A stretch of DNA of 64,000 nt, taken from contig NZ_CP036339.1 of assembly GCF_007746075.1 (NCBI RefSeq), positions 744,001 through 808,000 of the forward strand. The letters are read 5' to 3'. This DNA is from Lacipirellula limnantheis. Its GTDB lineage: Bacteria > Planctomycetota > Planctomycetia > Pirellulales > Lacipirellulaceae. The position numbers and the translations under genes are program-made. This document shows, in pieces, positions 8,884-17,540 of the stretch; the first letter of the stretch is position 1, and every line of letters begins with the position of its first letter. The notes under the pieces were generated by a model. That model was given only the letters and a program-made list of their open reading frames with translations, did no database searches and was not told the origin of the DNA.

Positions 8884-9015
8884 AACCACCAAGACACAAA
8901 GGCACAAAGAAGTCACTAAGAAGAATTGAATTGGCAGTGCGGGGATTGCTCTTCTGTTCTCTCTATCGCTATTTCTTCCTTCGTGCTTTCTTAGTGCCTT
9001 TGTGTCTTGGTGGTT
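8884..9015. repeat. long inverted repeat, AACCACCAAGACACAAAGG type
   Basis: A perfect 21-base inverted repeat (8884-8904 and 8995-9015) is extended inward by further imperfect pairing. The words ACACAAAGG and variants recur inside each arm with a spacing of about 9 bases. It lies directly after the recombinase gene and could act as a transcription end. Similar elements with related words occur at 17.5, 18.4, 20.5, 23.2, 51.8 and 53.0 kb. Confidence 0.85.
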
Positions 9016-9250
9016 ATTCTTCAACCACTGTAACAATCCAAAAAACCGCCCGCTCTAAACCGTGTCGAAGCAGCCAACTGACGCTGGTCGGCCGCGGTTT
9101 CAATTTATGAGCAGGCAAAGCGGCGCTTGTTACGCGCCGGCCGCGGTTCGATCGGCGACCTTCCACCGCCGGGCGGCGGTCCGATCTCTTCCTCTCCCAA
9201 GGTCGGGCCGCCGCTGTTTTCGTGATGACACGGTAACGTGCATCCCGCTC

Positions 9251-9317
9251 CTAGCCCCGGGCTCCGCCCGGGGGTGACGGCGACGCCTCCCGGAATGGTG
9301 GCCGACCCCCTGGCGGA
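9251..9317. repeat. left part of GC-rich palindromic repeat split by IS element
   Basis: The arm at 9251-9268 (CTAGCCCCGGGCTCCGCC) has its partner divided between 9312-9317 (GGCGGA) and 10281-10292, on the two sides of the IS element. Joining these two parts restores an exact 18-base complement. The spacer resembles that of the intact copy at 11936-12019. Confidence 0.85.
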
Positions 9318-10276
9318 CAACATAATGCAATAGCTAGCACGCGTCGCTAGCGGTAAAAAGGCCCGCGTTCCAGGCTGTTCCTAGAGACCTGACACGTTTC
9401 TAGGAGGTGAGCCATGGAACGCGAACTCTGGAGCGTACTATACCGTTTGACTCGGCGGTTATGCAGCGATCGTTCGGGACACGTCTATTCGGTCAGTTGG
9501 ATCGTCGGCGTCTATCTCTGGGCGGTGATCCACGATCGACCGGTGAGTTGGGCGTGTCGGCCGGAGAATTGGCCGTCGTCATGGCAGGTGCGGCTGCCGA
9601 GCCAATCGACGGCGAGCCGTCGTCTCCGCACGGCGGCGGCCGTGGAACTGATCGAGCGGTTGAGGAAGCGTTGCTGGCAGGGCCCGCACCCGCCGGAGGT
9701 GAGCTTCCTCGACGGTAAGCCGTTGCCGGTAGGAGGCTTCAGCAAGGATCCCGACGCCACGCGCGGGCATGGCGTCGGCGGCCCGGCCCGCGGCTACAAG
9801 CTGCACGCCGTCTGGACGATCGATGCGCTCGTGGCGTGCGAAATCCAGCCGCTCAACGTGAGCGAACAGACGGTCGCCCGGCGACTCTTGCCGCAAGTCG
9901 GCGGAGGCTGCGTCCTGGCCGACGGCAACTACGACAGCAACCCGCTGCACGAGATCGCCGCACGGTCGGGCGTGACGTTGATCGCTCCGCAGCGTCGCGC
10001 GGGACGAGCGCTGGGCCACCGCCGCCACAGCATCGGCCGCTTGCAGTCGATCGAACTGCTGACGACCGCCGATGGCCAAGCACTCTTCAAGCAGCGGACG
10101 TACATCGAGCAACGCTTCGCTCAACTCACCAATTTCGGCGGCGGGCTCGGACCACTCCCCAACTGGGTGAGGCGACTGCCGCGCGTCACCCTCTGGGTGA
10201 ACGCCAAACTCTGCATCCAGGCCGCTAGAAACCACTTGCGACGAGGAAACGATCTGATGGCGTTTGCATAATGTTG
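9318..10276 (+). mobile_element. complete IS element, about 959 bp
   Basis: The element is bounded by 13-base terminal inverted repeats, CAACATAATGCAA at 9318-9330 and TTGCATAATGTTG at 10264-10276, which match at 12 of 13 positions. It is flanked by the four-base direct repeat CGGA at 9314-9317 and 10277-10280, the expected target duplication. It holds one transposase gene with no frameshift, so it may still be active. The target was an arm of a GC-rich palindrome. The size and single DDE gene fit the IS5/IS4-like group, but the exact family is not certain. Confidence 0.88.
9414..10271 (+). CDS. IS transposase, DDE type (IS4/IS5-like)
   Basis: The 285-residue protein carries a DDE triad: Asp100 in SFLDGKPL, Asp170 in VLADGNYDS and Glu232 in YIEQRFAQL. 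The arrangement and the Y-x-EQRF ending are typical of the DDE_Tnp_1 (IS4/IS5-like) fold. A strong AGGAGG site at 9402-9407 precedes the ATG by six bases. The stop codon TAA lies inside the right terminal inverted repeat, showing a compact element. It moves the element by cut and paste or a related route. No disabling mutation is visible. Confidence 0.92.
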   Translation: MERELWSVLYRLTRRLCSDRSGHVYSVSWIVGVYLWAVIHDRPVSWACRPENWPSSWQVRLPSQSTASRRLRTAAAVELIERLRKRCWQGPHPPEVSFLDGKPLPVGGFSKDPDATRGHGVGGPARGYKLHAVWTIDALVACEIQPLNVSEQTVARRLLPQVGGGCVLADGNYDSNPLHEIAARSGVTLIAPQRRAGRALGHRRHSIGRLQSIELLTTADGQALFKQRTYIEQRFAQLTNFGGGLGPLPNWVRRLPRVTLWVNAKLCIQAARNHLRRGNDLMAFA

Positions 10277-10549
10277 CGGAGCCCGGGGCTAGAAGCAATC
10301 GGCACAACCGTTACCACCTCCCCTCGCTCTTCCGCGGCCTCCCGCCAATCGCGTTGCCTCCGCGCATCCTGCGACGTAAATAATTCAACAGGCCATGGCA
10401 GAATCTCCCCGCCAGTCGTGCCGTCGTTGCCAAACGCGACGATGTGCGGTCGCTGGACGCCACGGCCCTGACAAGTCGAACCGCGCGCTCCAAACGCTGC
10501 GCACTGTCCGAGCCGCCCGCGCGGCTTCAGTTGGGGGAGAAACTGCATC
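10277..10549. other. intergenic region, right part of split palindrome
   Basis: Apart from the right half of the split palindrome (to 10292), no gene with coding character was found. It should contain the promoter of the downstream sigma-54 activator gene, but no clear box was recognised. Confidence 0.5.
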
Positions 10550-11929
10550 ATGCTTCAAGGCTCGCTGCTGCTCGTCGACGACGATCGCCAAGTTCTCGAT
10601 TCCATGGCCGATTGGCTCCGCAGCCACGGCATGCAAGTCGATGCCGTCCGCGGCATTGCCGAAGCTAACGACCGCCTGGCCCGCAAGTCGTACGACCTGC
10701 TGCTGGTCGACGTCCGCCTGAAGGACGGCGACGGCCTCGACCTGTTGGAGCAAGTCCGTCGCTCGCATCCCGAGAGCCAGGTTATTTTGATGACCGGCTA
10801 CGGCGATCCCGACTCGGCCGTCGAGGCTCTCCGCGCCGGCGCCCTCGACTATCTCACCAAGCCGCTCATCGACGACGAACTACTCGTCTCGATCGAACGA
10901 GCCTTCACGCAACACAAGGTCATCGAAGAAAACACCCAGCTCAAGCGCGAACTCGACAAGCGCTCCGGCCTCGACCACGTCATCGGGCACGACGCCCAGA
11001 TGCGCCGCATTTTCGACGTGATCGACAGCGTCGCCGACACCAAGGCAACCGTTCTGGTCACCGGCGAAAGCGGCACCGGCAAAAGTATGATCGCCCGCGC
11101 GATTCATCGCAGCAGCCGCCGCAGCGGCAAGCCGTTCATCGAAGTCGCCTGCGGCGCCCTCCCGGAGAATCTGCTCGAAAGCGAACTGTTCGGCCACGTC
11201 GCCGGTTCATTCACTGGCGCCACGGGCAATAAGGTCGGCAAGTTCATGCAGGCCGACGGCGGCACGATCTTCCTCGACGAGATCGGCACCGCCAGTCCGG
11301 CCATGCAGGTGAAGCTGCTCCGCGTCTTGCAGGAACTGCAATTCGAGCAAGTCGGCGGCGACAAGACGTTCAAAGTTGACGTGCGCGTCATTCTGGCCAC
11401 GAACGAGGATCTTTCCAAAGCCGTGGCCGAGGGGAAGTTCCGCCAAGACCTCTACTACCGCGTCAACGTCATCAACGTCGAACTGCCGCCGCTGCGCGCG
11501 CGACGCGGCGACGTGCTGTTGCTAGCGCAGACGTTCCTCAATGAGTTGCGCGAAGACACCAACCGCAAAGTCACCGGATTCACCGAAGAGGCCGTCGCCG
11601 CGCTGGAAAGCTACTCCTGGCCCGGCAATATTCGCGAGCTGCAGAACGTCGTGGAACGCGCGGTGCTGCTCGGCAAAGGCGAGCTGATCACCCCGGCCGA
11701 CCTGCCGCGCGACATCGCCGGCGGGCCAGCCCTGCGCGTTACCCGCGGCGGTCACCGCACGCTCAAGGAGGCCCTCGAAGAACCCGAGCGGCAGATCATC
11801 CTCGAGGTCCTGGAGGCCAACGCCTGGAACCGCAACGCCACGGCCGACGCCCTCGGCGTCAACCGGACGACGCTCTACAAGAAGATGAAGCGGTTAGGGC
11901 TCGAGGACGAGCAGCTGGCCGAGCACTAG
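10550..11929 (+). CDS. NtrC-type sigma-54 response regulator
   Basis: The 459-residue protein has three domains. Residues 1-125 form a receiver with the acidic pocket VDDD (10-12) and phosphorylation site Asp54 (LLLVDVRL). Residues about 145-375 form the AAA+ sigma-54 interaction domain with Walker A GESGTGKS and Walker B GTIFLDEIG. Residues 410-455 hold a Fis-type helix-turn-helix (WNRNATADALGVNRTTLYKKM). It should activate sigma-54 promoters when phosphorylated. The sigma-54 contact loop reads GSFTGA instead of the usual GAFTGA. No histidine kinase is adjacent; its neighbour downstream is an EpsI-like gene, which suggests a link to exopolysaccharide or PEP-CTERM protein export. Confidence 0.93.
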   Translation: MLQGSLLLVDDDRQVLDSMADWLRSHGMQVDAVRGIAEANDRLARKSYDLLLVDVRLKDGDGLDLLEQVRRSHPESQVILMTGYGDPDSAVEALRAGALDYLTKPLIDDELLVSIERAFTQHKVIEENTQLKRELDKRSGLDHVIGHDAQMRRIFDVIDSVADTKATVLVTGESGTGKSMIARAIHRSSRRSGKPFIEVACGALPENLLESELFGHVAGSFTGATGNKVGKFMQADGGTIFLDEIGTASPAMQVKLLRVLQELQFEQVGGDKTFKVDVRVILATNEDLSKAVAEGKFRQDLYYRVNVINVELPPLRARRGDVLLLAQTFLNELREDTNRKVTGFTEEAVAALESYSWPGNIRELQNVVERAVLLGKGELITPADLPRDIAGGPALRVTRGGHRTLKEALEEPERQIILEVLEANAWNRNATADALGVNRTTLYKKMKRLGLEDEQLAEH

Positions 11930-11935
11930 AACGGC

Positions 11936-12019
11936 AGCCCCCGGCTCCGCCGGGGGGTAGCACGACGCGGGACAATGCCAGCCGGCATGGTGACCGACCC
12001 CCCGGCGGAGCCGGGGGCT
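11936..12019. repeat. GC-rich palindromic repeat, intact copy
   Basis: The arms 11936-11958 and 11997-12019 are perfect 23-base complements of each other, and each arm is itself partly self-complementary around CTCCGCC. The copy at 9.25-10.29 kb (split by the IS) and a single arm at 51853-51875 belong to the same family. It lies right after the regulator gene and may also end transcription, although no T-tract follows. Confidence 0.85.
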
Positions 12020-12197
12020 GAAATCGCTCTGGCGATCAGATGCGCATTTCCGGCCCGCTTATGCCGGTTGTCCGGCCTCCCGCTGCGCTTGCTTGACACT
12101 CTCTGGCCACGCGCCTACCGTGAATTTAGTCTCCGCGGCGACTCGACTTCGGGTCGACGCCCTCAAGCTTCCGTTGTCGTCTCATCGAGATCACTCC

Positions 12198-12965
12198 ATG
12201 CCCCGCCTGTACATTCCTGTCGCGGTCACCGTCGTTCTTATCGCGTCGCTGACATTCTGGGAAAGCGTCTACTCCGATCGATTCACCGGCACGAGCATCA
12301 ACCCGGCCGAGTTCCAAAAGCGATTCGATGCACTACCGGCGGAGATCGGGCCGTGGGTGGGCACGAACAATGCCGTGACGGAAGAAACGCTCAACACCGC
12401 CGGCGCTGTAAGTCACGTCTCGCGGACCTACACCAACTCGCAGACGGGCGAAAGGGTCGACGTCTGGCTGGTCGTCGGTCACGCCCGCGACATCAGTCGT
12501 CACACGCCCGACATCTGCTATCCGAGCCAAGGCTTCGCGATGGATGGAGCGCAGCTGAAGCAGCCCATTATGCCCGACGGATCGACGCAGGACGCCAACT
12601 TTCACACCGCGCGATTCAAGAAAGAGTCGGCCCTCGGCGCCGGCGGACCCCTCGTCCGCGTCTTCTGGGCGTGGAACCCCAATCAAGGCGACGAGAACGA
12701 ATGGGTCGCCCCCGATAGCTCGCGCTTGGCGTTCGGCAACAACCGCGCGCTCTACAAGCTTTACTTCACGTCGGCGATGAAAGAACGCGAAGAGGCCGTC
12801 ACCGACAACACGGCCTACAAATTTGCGAAGATGATGATTCCGGTGGTCAACCAGACGCTGTTCGGTTCGGGCAACGCGACGCCTGGTTCCGCGCCCGCCG
12901 CCGACGCCGCGGCGCCGGCGGCCGAAGCAACCCCGGCCGAGCCTGCTGCCGCTCCGGCCGCCTAG
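12198..12965 (+). CDS. EpsI-like exosortase-associated protein (DUF3485)
   Basis: The 255-residue protein begins with one membrane anchor (residues about 4-22, PVAVTVVLIASLTFW). It contains the family core RHTPDICYPSQGF, the conserved Cys-containing stretch of EpsI-type proteins, and the later KLYFTSAM region. The C-terminus is an Ala/Pro-rich tail of about 45 residues. EpsI proteins accompany exosortases, which cut and anchor PEP-CTERM proteins and work together with exopolysaccharide export. No exosortase gene is present beside it, but three PEP-CTERM proteins are encoded in this window. The ATG at 12198 was chosen because the in-frame upstream extension has no membrane or coding character. 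Confidence 0.82.
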   Translation: MPRLYIPVAVTVVLIASLTFWESVYSDRFTGTSINPAEFQKRFDALPAEIGPWVGTNNAVTEETLNTAGAVSHVSRTYTNSQTGERVDVWLVVGHARDISRHTPDICYPSQGFAMDGAQLKQPIMPDGSTQDANFHTARFKKESALGAGGPLVRVFWAWNPNQGDENEWVAPDSSRLAFGNNRALYKLYFTSAMKEREEAVTDNTAYKFAKMMIPVVNQTLFGSGNATPGSAPAADAAAPAAEATPAEPAAAPAA

Positions 12966-13060
12966 GCGCCCCGCTGGGAAAGCGATCCCTCCCTACCGAG
13001 CCGCCGCGAGACGTCCCGGCAGATTGAGACCTCGAACGATTCGCAAAGGAAGCGGCGCTC

Positions 13061-13945
13061 GTGCTCATTCAAACCGACCTGCTGTCGAAGCGCTACGGAC
13101 AGCTGGCGGCGCTCAGCGAGTGTTCATTCGACGTGCCGCGCGGCGAGATTCTCGGTTTGCTCGGTCCCAACGGCGCCGGCAAAACGACGCTGCTGCGACT
13201 ATTGCTCGGCTACCTCCAGCCCAGCAGCGGCGTTGCTCGGATCGATGGGCTCGATTGCTACCGCCAGTCGGTCGCCGTTCATCGGCAACTGGCCTACCTG
13301 CCCGGCGACGCCCGGCTGTTTCGGCAGCTCAACGGCCGCCAGACGCTGCAATTCTTTGCTCGCCTGCGCCGCGCTTCGTTGGAGCGCTCGCTGCGGCTGG
13401 CTGATCGTCTGCAACTCGATCTCACCCGCCGCGTAAGGCAAATGTCGACTGGCATGCGGCAAAAGCTGGCGCTGGCGGTGACGCTGACGCCCGACGTGCC
13501 GTTGGTGATCCTCGACGAGCCGACCGCCAATCTCGATCCGACGGTTCGCCGCGACGTCGTCGAGCTGATTCGCGAGGCCCGCGACGAAGGCAAGACGATT
13601 CTCTTCTCATCGCACGTGCTGTCGGAGGTCGAGGATGCCTGCGATCGCGTGCTGGTGCTGAAGGCGGGACGACTCGTCGACACGGTGCGAGTGGTCGACG
13701 TGCGGCGGCAACATCGCATTCAGGCGGCGCTGACGGGGCCATTGTCGCCTGTGCCGCCGGCGCTGGTCGAGCAGATCGAGTTGCGGCAAGACGCCGTCGG
13801 CGGCGTCACGGTCATCTCGCGCGGCGAGCTGGCGCCGCTGCTCGGTTGGCTGGCCAATCAACCGTTGGCGAAACTGCAGATTGAGCCGATCGGTTTGCGC
13901 AGCGTCTACGAACGACATCACCCGGCGACGAGCATCGACGAATGA
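13061..13945 (+). CDS. ABC transporter ATP-binding protein
   Basis: The 294-residue protein has Walker A GPNGAGKT (35-42), signature-like MSTGMRQKLAL, Walker B LVILDEPTANLDP and the switch His in FSSHVLSEVE. This is the ATPase type of ABC-2 exporters (NosF/CcmA/YxlF group). The canonical LSGGQ signature is replaced by STGMR, as is frequent in this exporter subgroup. A GTG start at 13061 fits the usual N-terminus. It overlaps the permease gene by four bases (ATGA), so the two form one transporter. The substrate is unknown. Confidence 0.93.
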   Translation: MLIQTDLLSKRYGQLAALSECSFDVPRGEILGLLGPNGAGKTTLLRLLLGYLQPSSGVARIDGLDCYRQSVAVHRQLAYLPGDARLFRQLNGRQTLQFFARLRRASLERSLRLADRLQLDLTRRVRQMSTGMRQKLALAVTLTPDVPLVILDEPTANLDPTVRRDVVELIREARDEGKTILFSSHVLSEVEDACDRVLVLKAGRLVDTVRVVDVRRQHRIQAALTGPLSPVPPALVEQIELRQDAVGGVTVISRGELAPLLGWLANQPLAKLQIEPIGLRSVYERHHPATSIDE

Positions 13946-14778
13946 ATCTCGTACTGCTGGGACGATCGCTGCGCGATAGCTGGCTGTTGCTGGTCAGCTG
14001 CTCTGTCATGGCCCTCGGCTTCACCTGGTTGCGCGTGTGGGTGGCGTCGCACATCAAGGTCGATGCGTTCGTCAAGTTTTTCTCCGAAGGCCTGCAGATC
14101 TTTCAGGGGCTGTTGCCAGTGCCGATCGAAGATCTCGCTTCTCCGCTGGGACGAGTCGCCTTCAGCTTCGAAGAGCTCGGATTGCTGATGCTGCTTGGTC
14201 TGTGGACCGTGACCCGCGCGACCGATTGCCTCGCCGGTCGCATCGGCGCGGGAACCATGGAGATGCTGCTCGCTCAGCCGGTCCGCCGACTAACGCTCGT
14301 CTCGACGCACACGGCCGTCACCCTCGCCGGCGTGCTGGCGATCGGCGCTGCCAGCTGGCTGGGGGTGAAGCTCGGACTGCAGTTCAGCAAGTTCGAGGAT
14401 GCGCCGCCGTGGATCAAGCTTGCTCCCGCCGCGATCAATTTCGTCTGCCTCGGCGTCTTCATCACCGGCGCCGCGACGCTCATCTCGGCACTTGTCCGCA
14501 CGCGGGCCCAAGCGGTCGGCATGGTAATCGGGTTCTACGTCGTCGAACTCATGCTGATGATCATCGGCCGCTTGAACGATCGCTTCCAGTGGATGAATCG
14601 GCTGACGATCCTCTCGGTCTACGAACCGACGCTGCTAACGATCGGCCTCAACCGCGACCCGTCGGCTGTTTGGCCCCTGTTCTGGCAATACAACGCCACG
14701 CTGCTCGGCCTCGGGCTCGCCGGCCTCGCGGCCAGCGCCGCCATTTTCTGCCGCCGCGACGTCCCTGCGCCGTTGTGA
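13942..14778 (+). CDS. ABC-2 type permease
   Basis: The 278-residue integral membrane protein has about six hydrophobic segments. The stretch RIGAGTMEMLLAQPVRRL is the conserved coupling region of ABC-2 permeases of the NosY type. It is coupled to the ATPase gene just upstream and probably forms a dimeric exporter with it. The closest described relatives export small molecules or copper-enzyme factors, but nothing here fixes the substrate. A strong inverted repeat follows at 14787. Confidence 0.9.
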   Translation: MNLVLLGRSLRDSWLLLVSCSVMALGFTWLRVWVASHIKVDAFVKFFSEGLQIFQGLLPVPIEDLASPLGRVAFSFEELGLLMLLGLWTVTRATDCLAGRIGAGTMEMLLAQPVRRLTLVSTHTAVTLAGVLAIGAASWLGVKLGLQFSKFEDAPPWIKLAPAAINFVCLGVFITGAATLISALVRTRAQAVGMVIGFYVVELMLMIIGRLNDRFQWMNRLTILSVYEPTLLTIGLNRDPSAVWPLFWQYNATLLGLGLAGLAASAAIFCRRDVPAPL

Positions 14779-14786
14779 GCACCAAG

Positions 14787-14861
14787 GGCGTCGGGGACCT
14801 TTTACCACTGGAGGGGTACTAGAAAAGTTAGAATTTCCAGTGGCAAAAGGTCCCCGACGCC
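14787..14861. repeat. 26-base inverted repeat between convergent genes
   Basis: The arms 14787-14812 and 14836-14861 pair at 25 of 26 positions with a loop of 23 bases. Each arm contains GGGGACCTTTT and CCACTGGA words. It separates the permease gene from the convergent DUF1570 gene and may stop transcription both ways. A related copy at 16042-16116 sits between divergent genes, so termination is not its only possible role. Confidence 0.88.
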
Positions 14862-14881
14862 TTCGCTGCTCGCCGCCGACA

Positions 14882-15982
14882 TCACGGCAAGTCGTTGATA
14901 TACCGGTCCAACTGGGCCGACAGCAGGGCGAGATCTTTCCCAAACGCCGCCGTGAAGTCAGCGAGCCGTTCCTGCGGCGCATACTTGCTGAACGCCGGCC
15001 GCGCCGCGACGCGCGCTAAGTAGTTGCTGTACTCCTGCGGCCGCGTTTCGCACAAAAAGAACGTCAGCGCCCAGGCCTCGGCGTACGCCTCCCCTGGGTA
15101 ATACTGAAACGGCTTGTCGCTCGCCGCCATGATCTTCAACCAATCGGCGGAACGGGACGTTGCGGTCGCCTTGAAATCCGCCAGTCGCCCGCGATTGATC
15201 CGAGCTTCCTGCGGCTGCAGCGACGCGTTGTCCCACACGCCGCGGGCCTCGAACATCATCGCCAATCCTTCCACCAACCACCGCGGCTGCTCGCCAAAGC
15301 GGCTGTGAACGCCGACGTTGAACGCCGTCTGGTGGGTCGCTTCGTGGATGATGGTTTCGGCGTTGTCCGACCAATCGGGGTTGCCGTTCTTTTCTTCGAT
15401 GTCGAACAGAAAGACGCGATTCGAATCAGGATCGTAATGCCCCAGAACCCCCGGCGGCATCGGCTTGCCGCTCGCGGCGGCGTGCCGGTAGTAATCCTCT
15501 TCGCTCCGAAAGACGACCGCCACAAGCGGCGTCGCCGGCTCGGTCATCCGCATGCCGCGGACGCTCATATAGTGAGTGAACGAGCGATACAGCGATTCGA
15601 GTCGATCCCCCCACGCGCGCCACTCGCCGTGCGGATGGACGACGACGAAGTGGGGCGTCGTCGTGATCTCGAAGCTCCGGTCGAACTCGTCGCGCAGCTT
15701 TGCCTGCAACTCCTGGCTGTTGTAGCCGACGAATCCCTTGCCATACCGCTTGGCGTTCTTGGCCTCGGCCGGCTTGAATTCGTAGAGCGCCCCGTCGCGG
15801 CCGAGCAGGCTCATCTCCTGGTCGTCCCACTTCAGCGGCTGGCCGTCGATTGGCTTGCCAGCGACCATCGCCTGCATCATAAAGGGCGCCGGCTCGGCTC
15901 GCAGCGACGCCGACGCGATCCAGGCGACCGATCCGCCGCAAAGGCAGGTCAAAGCGATTGAGATTCGCGAGTGTAGTTTCAT
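14882..15982 (-). CDS. DUF1570 protein, putative secreted metallopeptidase
   Basis: The 366-residue protein starts with a signal peptide (MKLHSRISIALTCLCGG and following). The C-terminal half has the zinc-type motif HEATH in the context ETIIHEATHQTAFNVG, and PRWLVEGLAMMFE, where the Glu could be the third metal ligand. These mark the DUF1570 family, abundant in planctomycetes and with a gluzincin-like fold. A role as periplasmic or surface peptidase is inferred. The ATG at 15982 was chosen over an upstream in-frame ATG because it begins the signal peptide directly. It lies between two copies of the same palindromic repeat family. Confidence 0.82.
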   Translation of the reverse strand: MKLHSRISIALTCLCGGSVAWIASASLRAEPAPFMMQAMVAGKPIDGQPLKWDDQEMSLLGRDGALYEFKPAEAKNAKRYGKGFVGYNSQELQAKLRDEFDRSFEITTTPHFVVVHPHGEWRAWGDRLESLYRSFTHYMSVRGMRMTEPATPLVAVVFRSEEDYYRHAAASGKPMPPGVLGHYDPDSNRVFLFDIEEKNGNPDWSDNAETIIHEATHQTAFNVGVHSRFGEQPRWLVEGLAMMFEARGVWDNASLQPQEARINRGRLADFKATATSRSADWLKIMAASDKPFQYYPGEAYAEAWALTFFLCETRPQEYSNYLARVAARPAFSKYAPQERLADFTAAFGKDLALLSAQLDRYINDLP

Positions 15983-16041
15983 ATTCAAGTTTACAACGCC
16001 AAAATGAGGGCCAACGGCGTCCTTTGGTAGGAGTGCGAAGC

Positions 16042-16116
16042 GGTGTCGGGAGCCTTTTGCCGCTGGAGGCGATCCATTCAAGGCAAACTCTCCAGTGGCA
16101 AATCGCTCCCGACCCC
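16042..16116. repeat. inverted repeat related to the 14787 element
   Basis: The arms 16042-16068 and 16090-16116 pair at 23 of 27 positions and share the words GTCGGGAGC, TTTTGCC and CTGGAG with the copy at 14787. It lies in the intergenic region between two divergent genes, upstream of both. Confidence 0.82.
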
Positions 16117-16194
16117 TTCCGCGCCGCCCTCCCGCAATCGTTCGACGCTACAATCGGAACAACCGAACCGTTGCCCTGATTTGGGACATCACCC

Positions 16195-17526
16195 ATGCGA
16201 CTCACCGCCCCCCTGTGTTTGACCGTCGCGTTGCTCGTCGCGATCGCTCCTCTTTCCCTCCAGGCCGCCGAGGAACCCTCCCTCGCCGTGCAAGTCGACA
16301 AACTTGTCGAGCAACTCGACGCCGCCGACGCCGCCGATCGCGACGCCGCAGAGAAGGAACTGATCGAGCTGGGGCTGCAAGACAAATCGGCTTCCTCCGG
16401 CGAGGCGTTCGTCGATCTGCTCCCCAAACCCAACGACGAGATGCCCCAGGAGGTGCAGGTCCGCCTCACGCGCATCGCCGGCGAAATTCGCAAGCGCATC
16501 GCCAAACAGGCGATCGCAGGGACCGTCGTCACGCTCGACCTCGCCGACGCCCCGTTGGGCGACGTGCTGAAAGAGCTTGAAAAGCAAACAGGCAATCGCG
16601 TCACCGATTACCGCGAACAATTCGGCCAAGAGACGGCGGAGAAGAAGGTTACCTACAGCGGCAAGGATCAACCCTTCTGGGCCGCCCTCGACGCGATCCT
16701 CGACGGCGTGCAGATGTCGCCCTACAACGACTCCGGCGAAGCGAACCTCGCCATCATTGATCGCGATCAGGGCGTCCTCCGTCGTGGCGGCGGCCGCGCC
16801 ATTTACTCCGGTCCCTTCCGCATCGAAGCGACCGGCGCCTCCTCGCAGCGCGGCATCCGAGCGCCCGACCAGAGCGGACTGTCGGTCGACTTCGAAATCT
16901 CCTGGGAGCCGCGCCTCCGTCCGATCGGGCTCGCGCTCAATGCCGCCGATCTGAAAGTCGTCTGCGATGACGGCCGCGAGACGCCGATCGTCGGCGGCGA
17001 GGAGGCGTTCAACGTCGAGGTCCAAGCCGGCAGCCATGCCACCGACGTCACCGTCTCGCTGCAGCTGCCGGCCCGCCAGGCCGAGAAACTCGCTACCGTC
17101 GCGGGACGCATGACGGCGCTCGTTCCCGGCCGCACGGCGGAGCTGAAGTTCGCTAACCTCGCCGGCGCCAAGGAGGTGACGCAGCGCGCCGGCGAAGTTG
17201 CGGTCACCCTCGACCGCGTGACGAAGAATCAGGCCCTCTGGGAAGTCCACATGCGCTTGGCGGTGGAAAGCAGCGACGCCGCGCTCGACGTCAACGGCGG
17301 CTGGGTCTTTCAGAACGTCGCCACGCTGGTCGACAAAGATGGCGAGGCGCTCGACAACGCCGGCTTCGAGACGACGCTGCAAACCGAAGAAGAAATCGGC
17401 TTTGCCTACTTCTACGAGCTCCCCGAAGGCCGCGAACTGAAAGACTACGCGTGGGTCTATCGCACCCCGGCGTCAATCGTCGCCGTGCCGGTCGAGTTCA
17501 AACTCGAGAACGTCCCGCTGCCTTAA
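16195..17526 (+). CDS. secreted protein with STN-like region, unknown function
   Basis: The 443-residue protein has a signal peptide (residues 1-24). Residues about 108-170 (VVTLDLADAPLGDVLKELEK, then KVTYSGKDQPFWAALDAIL) resemble the secretin and TonB short N-terminal domain. The rest is predicted to be rich in beta strands with conserved-looking features (AVPVEFKLENVPLP at the end). No catalytic motif is seen. I recognise the type as a planctomycete secreted protein. The divergent DUF1570 gene is also secreted, but a joint role is not shown. Confidence 0.68.
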   Translation: MRLTAPLCLTVALLVAIAPLSLQAAEEPSLAVQVDKLVEQLDAADAADRDAAEKELIELGLQDKSASSGEAFVDLLPKPNDEMPQEVQVRLTRIAGEIRKRIAKQAIAGTVVTLDLADAPLGDVLKELEKQTGNRVTDYREQFGQETAEKKVTYSGKDQPFWAALDAILDGVQMSPYNDSGEANLAIIDRDQGVLRRGGGRAIYSGPFRIEATGASSQRGIRAPDQSGLSVDFEISWEPRLRPIGLALNAADLKVVCDDGRETPIVGGEEAFNVEVQAGSHATDVTVSLQLPARQAEKLATVAGRMTALVPGRTAELKFANLAGAKEVTQRAGEVAVTLDRVTKNQALWEVHMRLAVESSDAALDVNGGWVFQNVATLVDKDGEALDNAGFETTLQTEEEIGFAYFYELPEGRELKDYAWVYRTPASIVAVPVEFKLENVPLP

Positions 17527-17540
17527 CCTGCTAAGAATTG

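Noticed and set aside
14787..14861. Inverted repeat considered as a simple rho-independent terminator
   Set aside because: No terminal T-tract follows the stem and a related copy lies upstream of two divergent genes; kept as a repeat.
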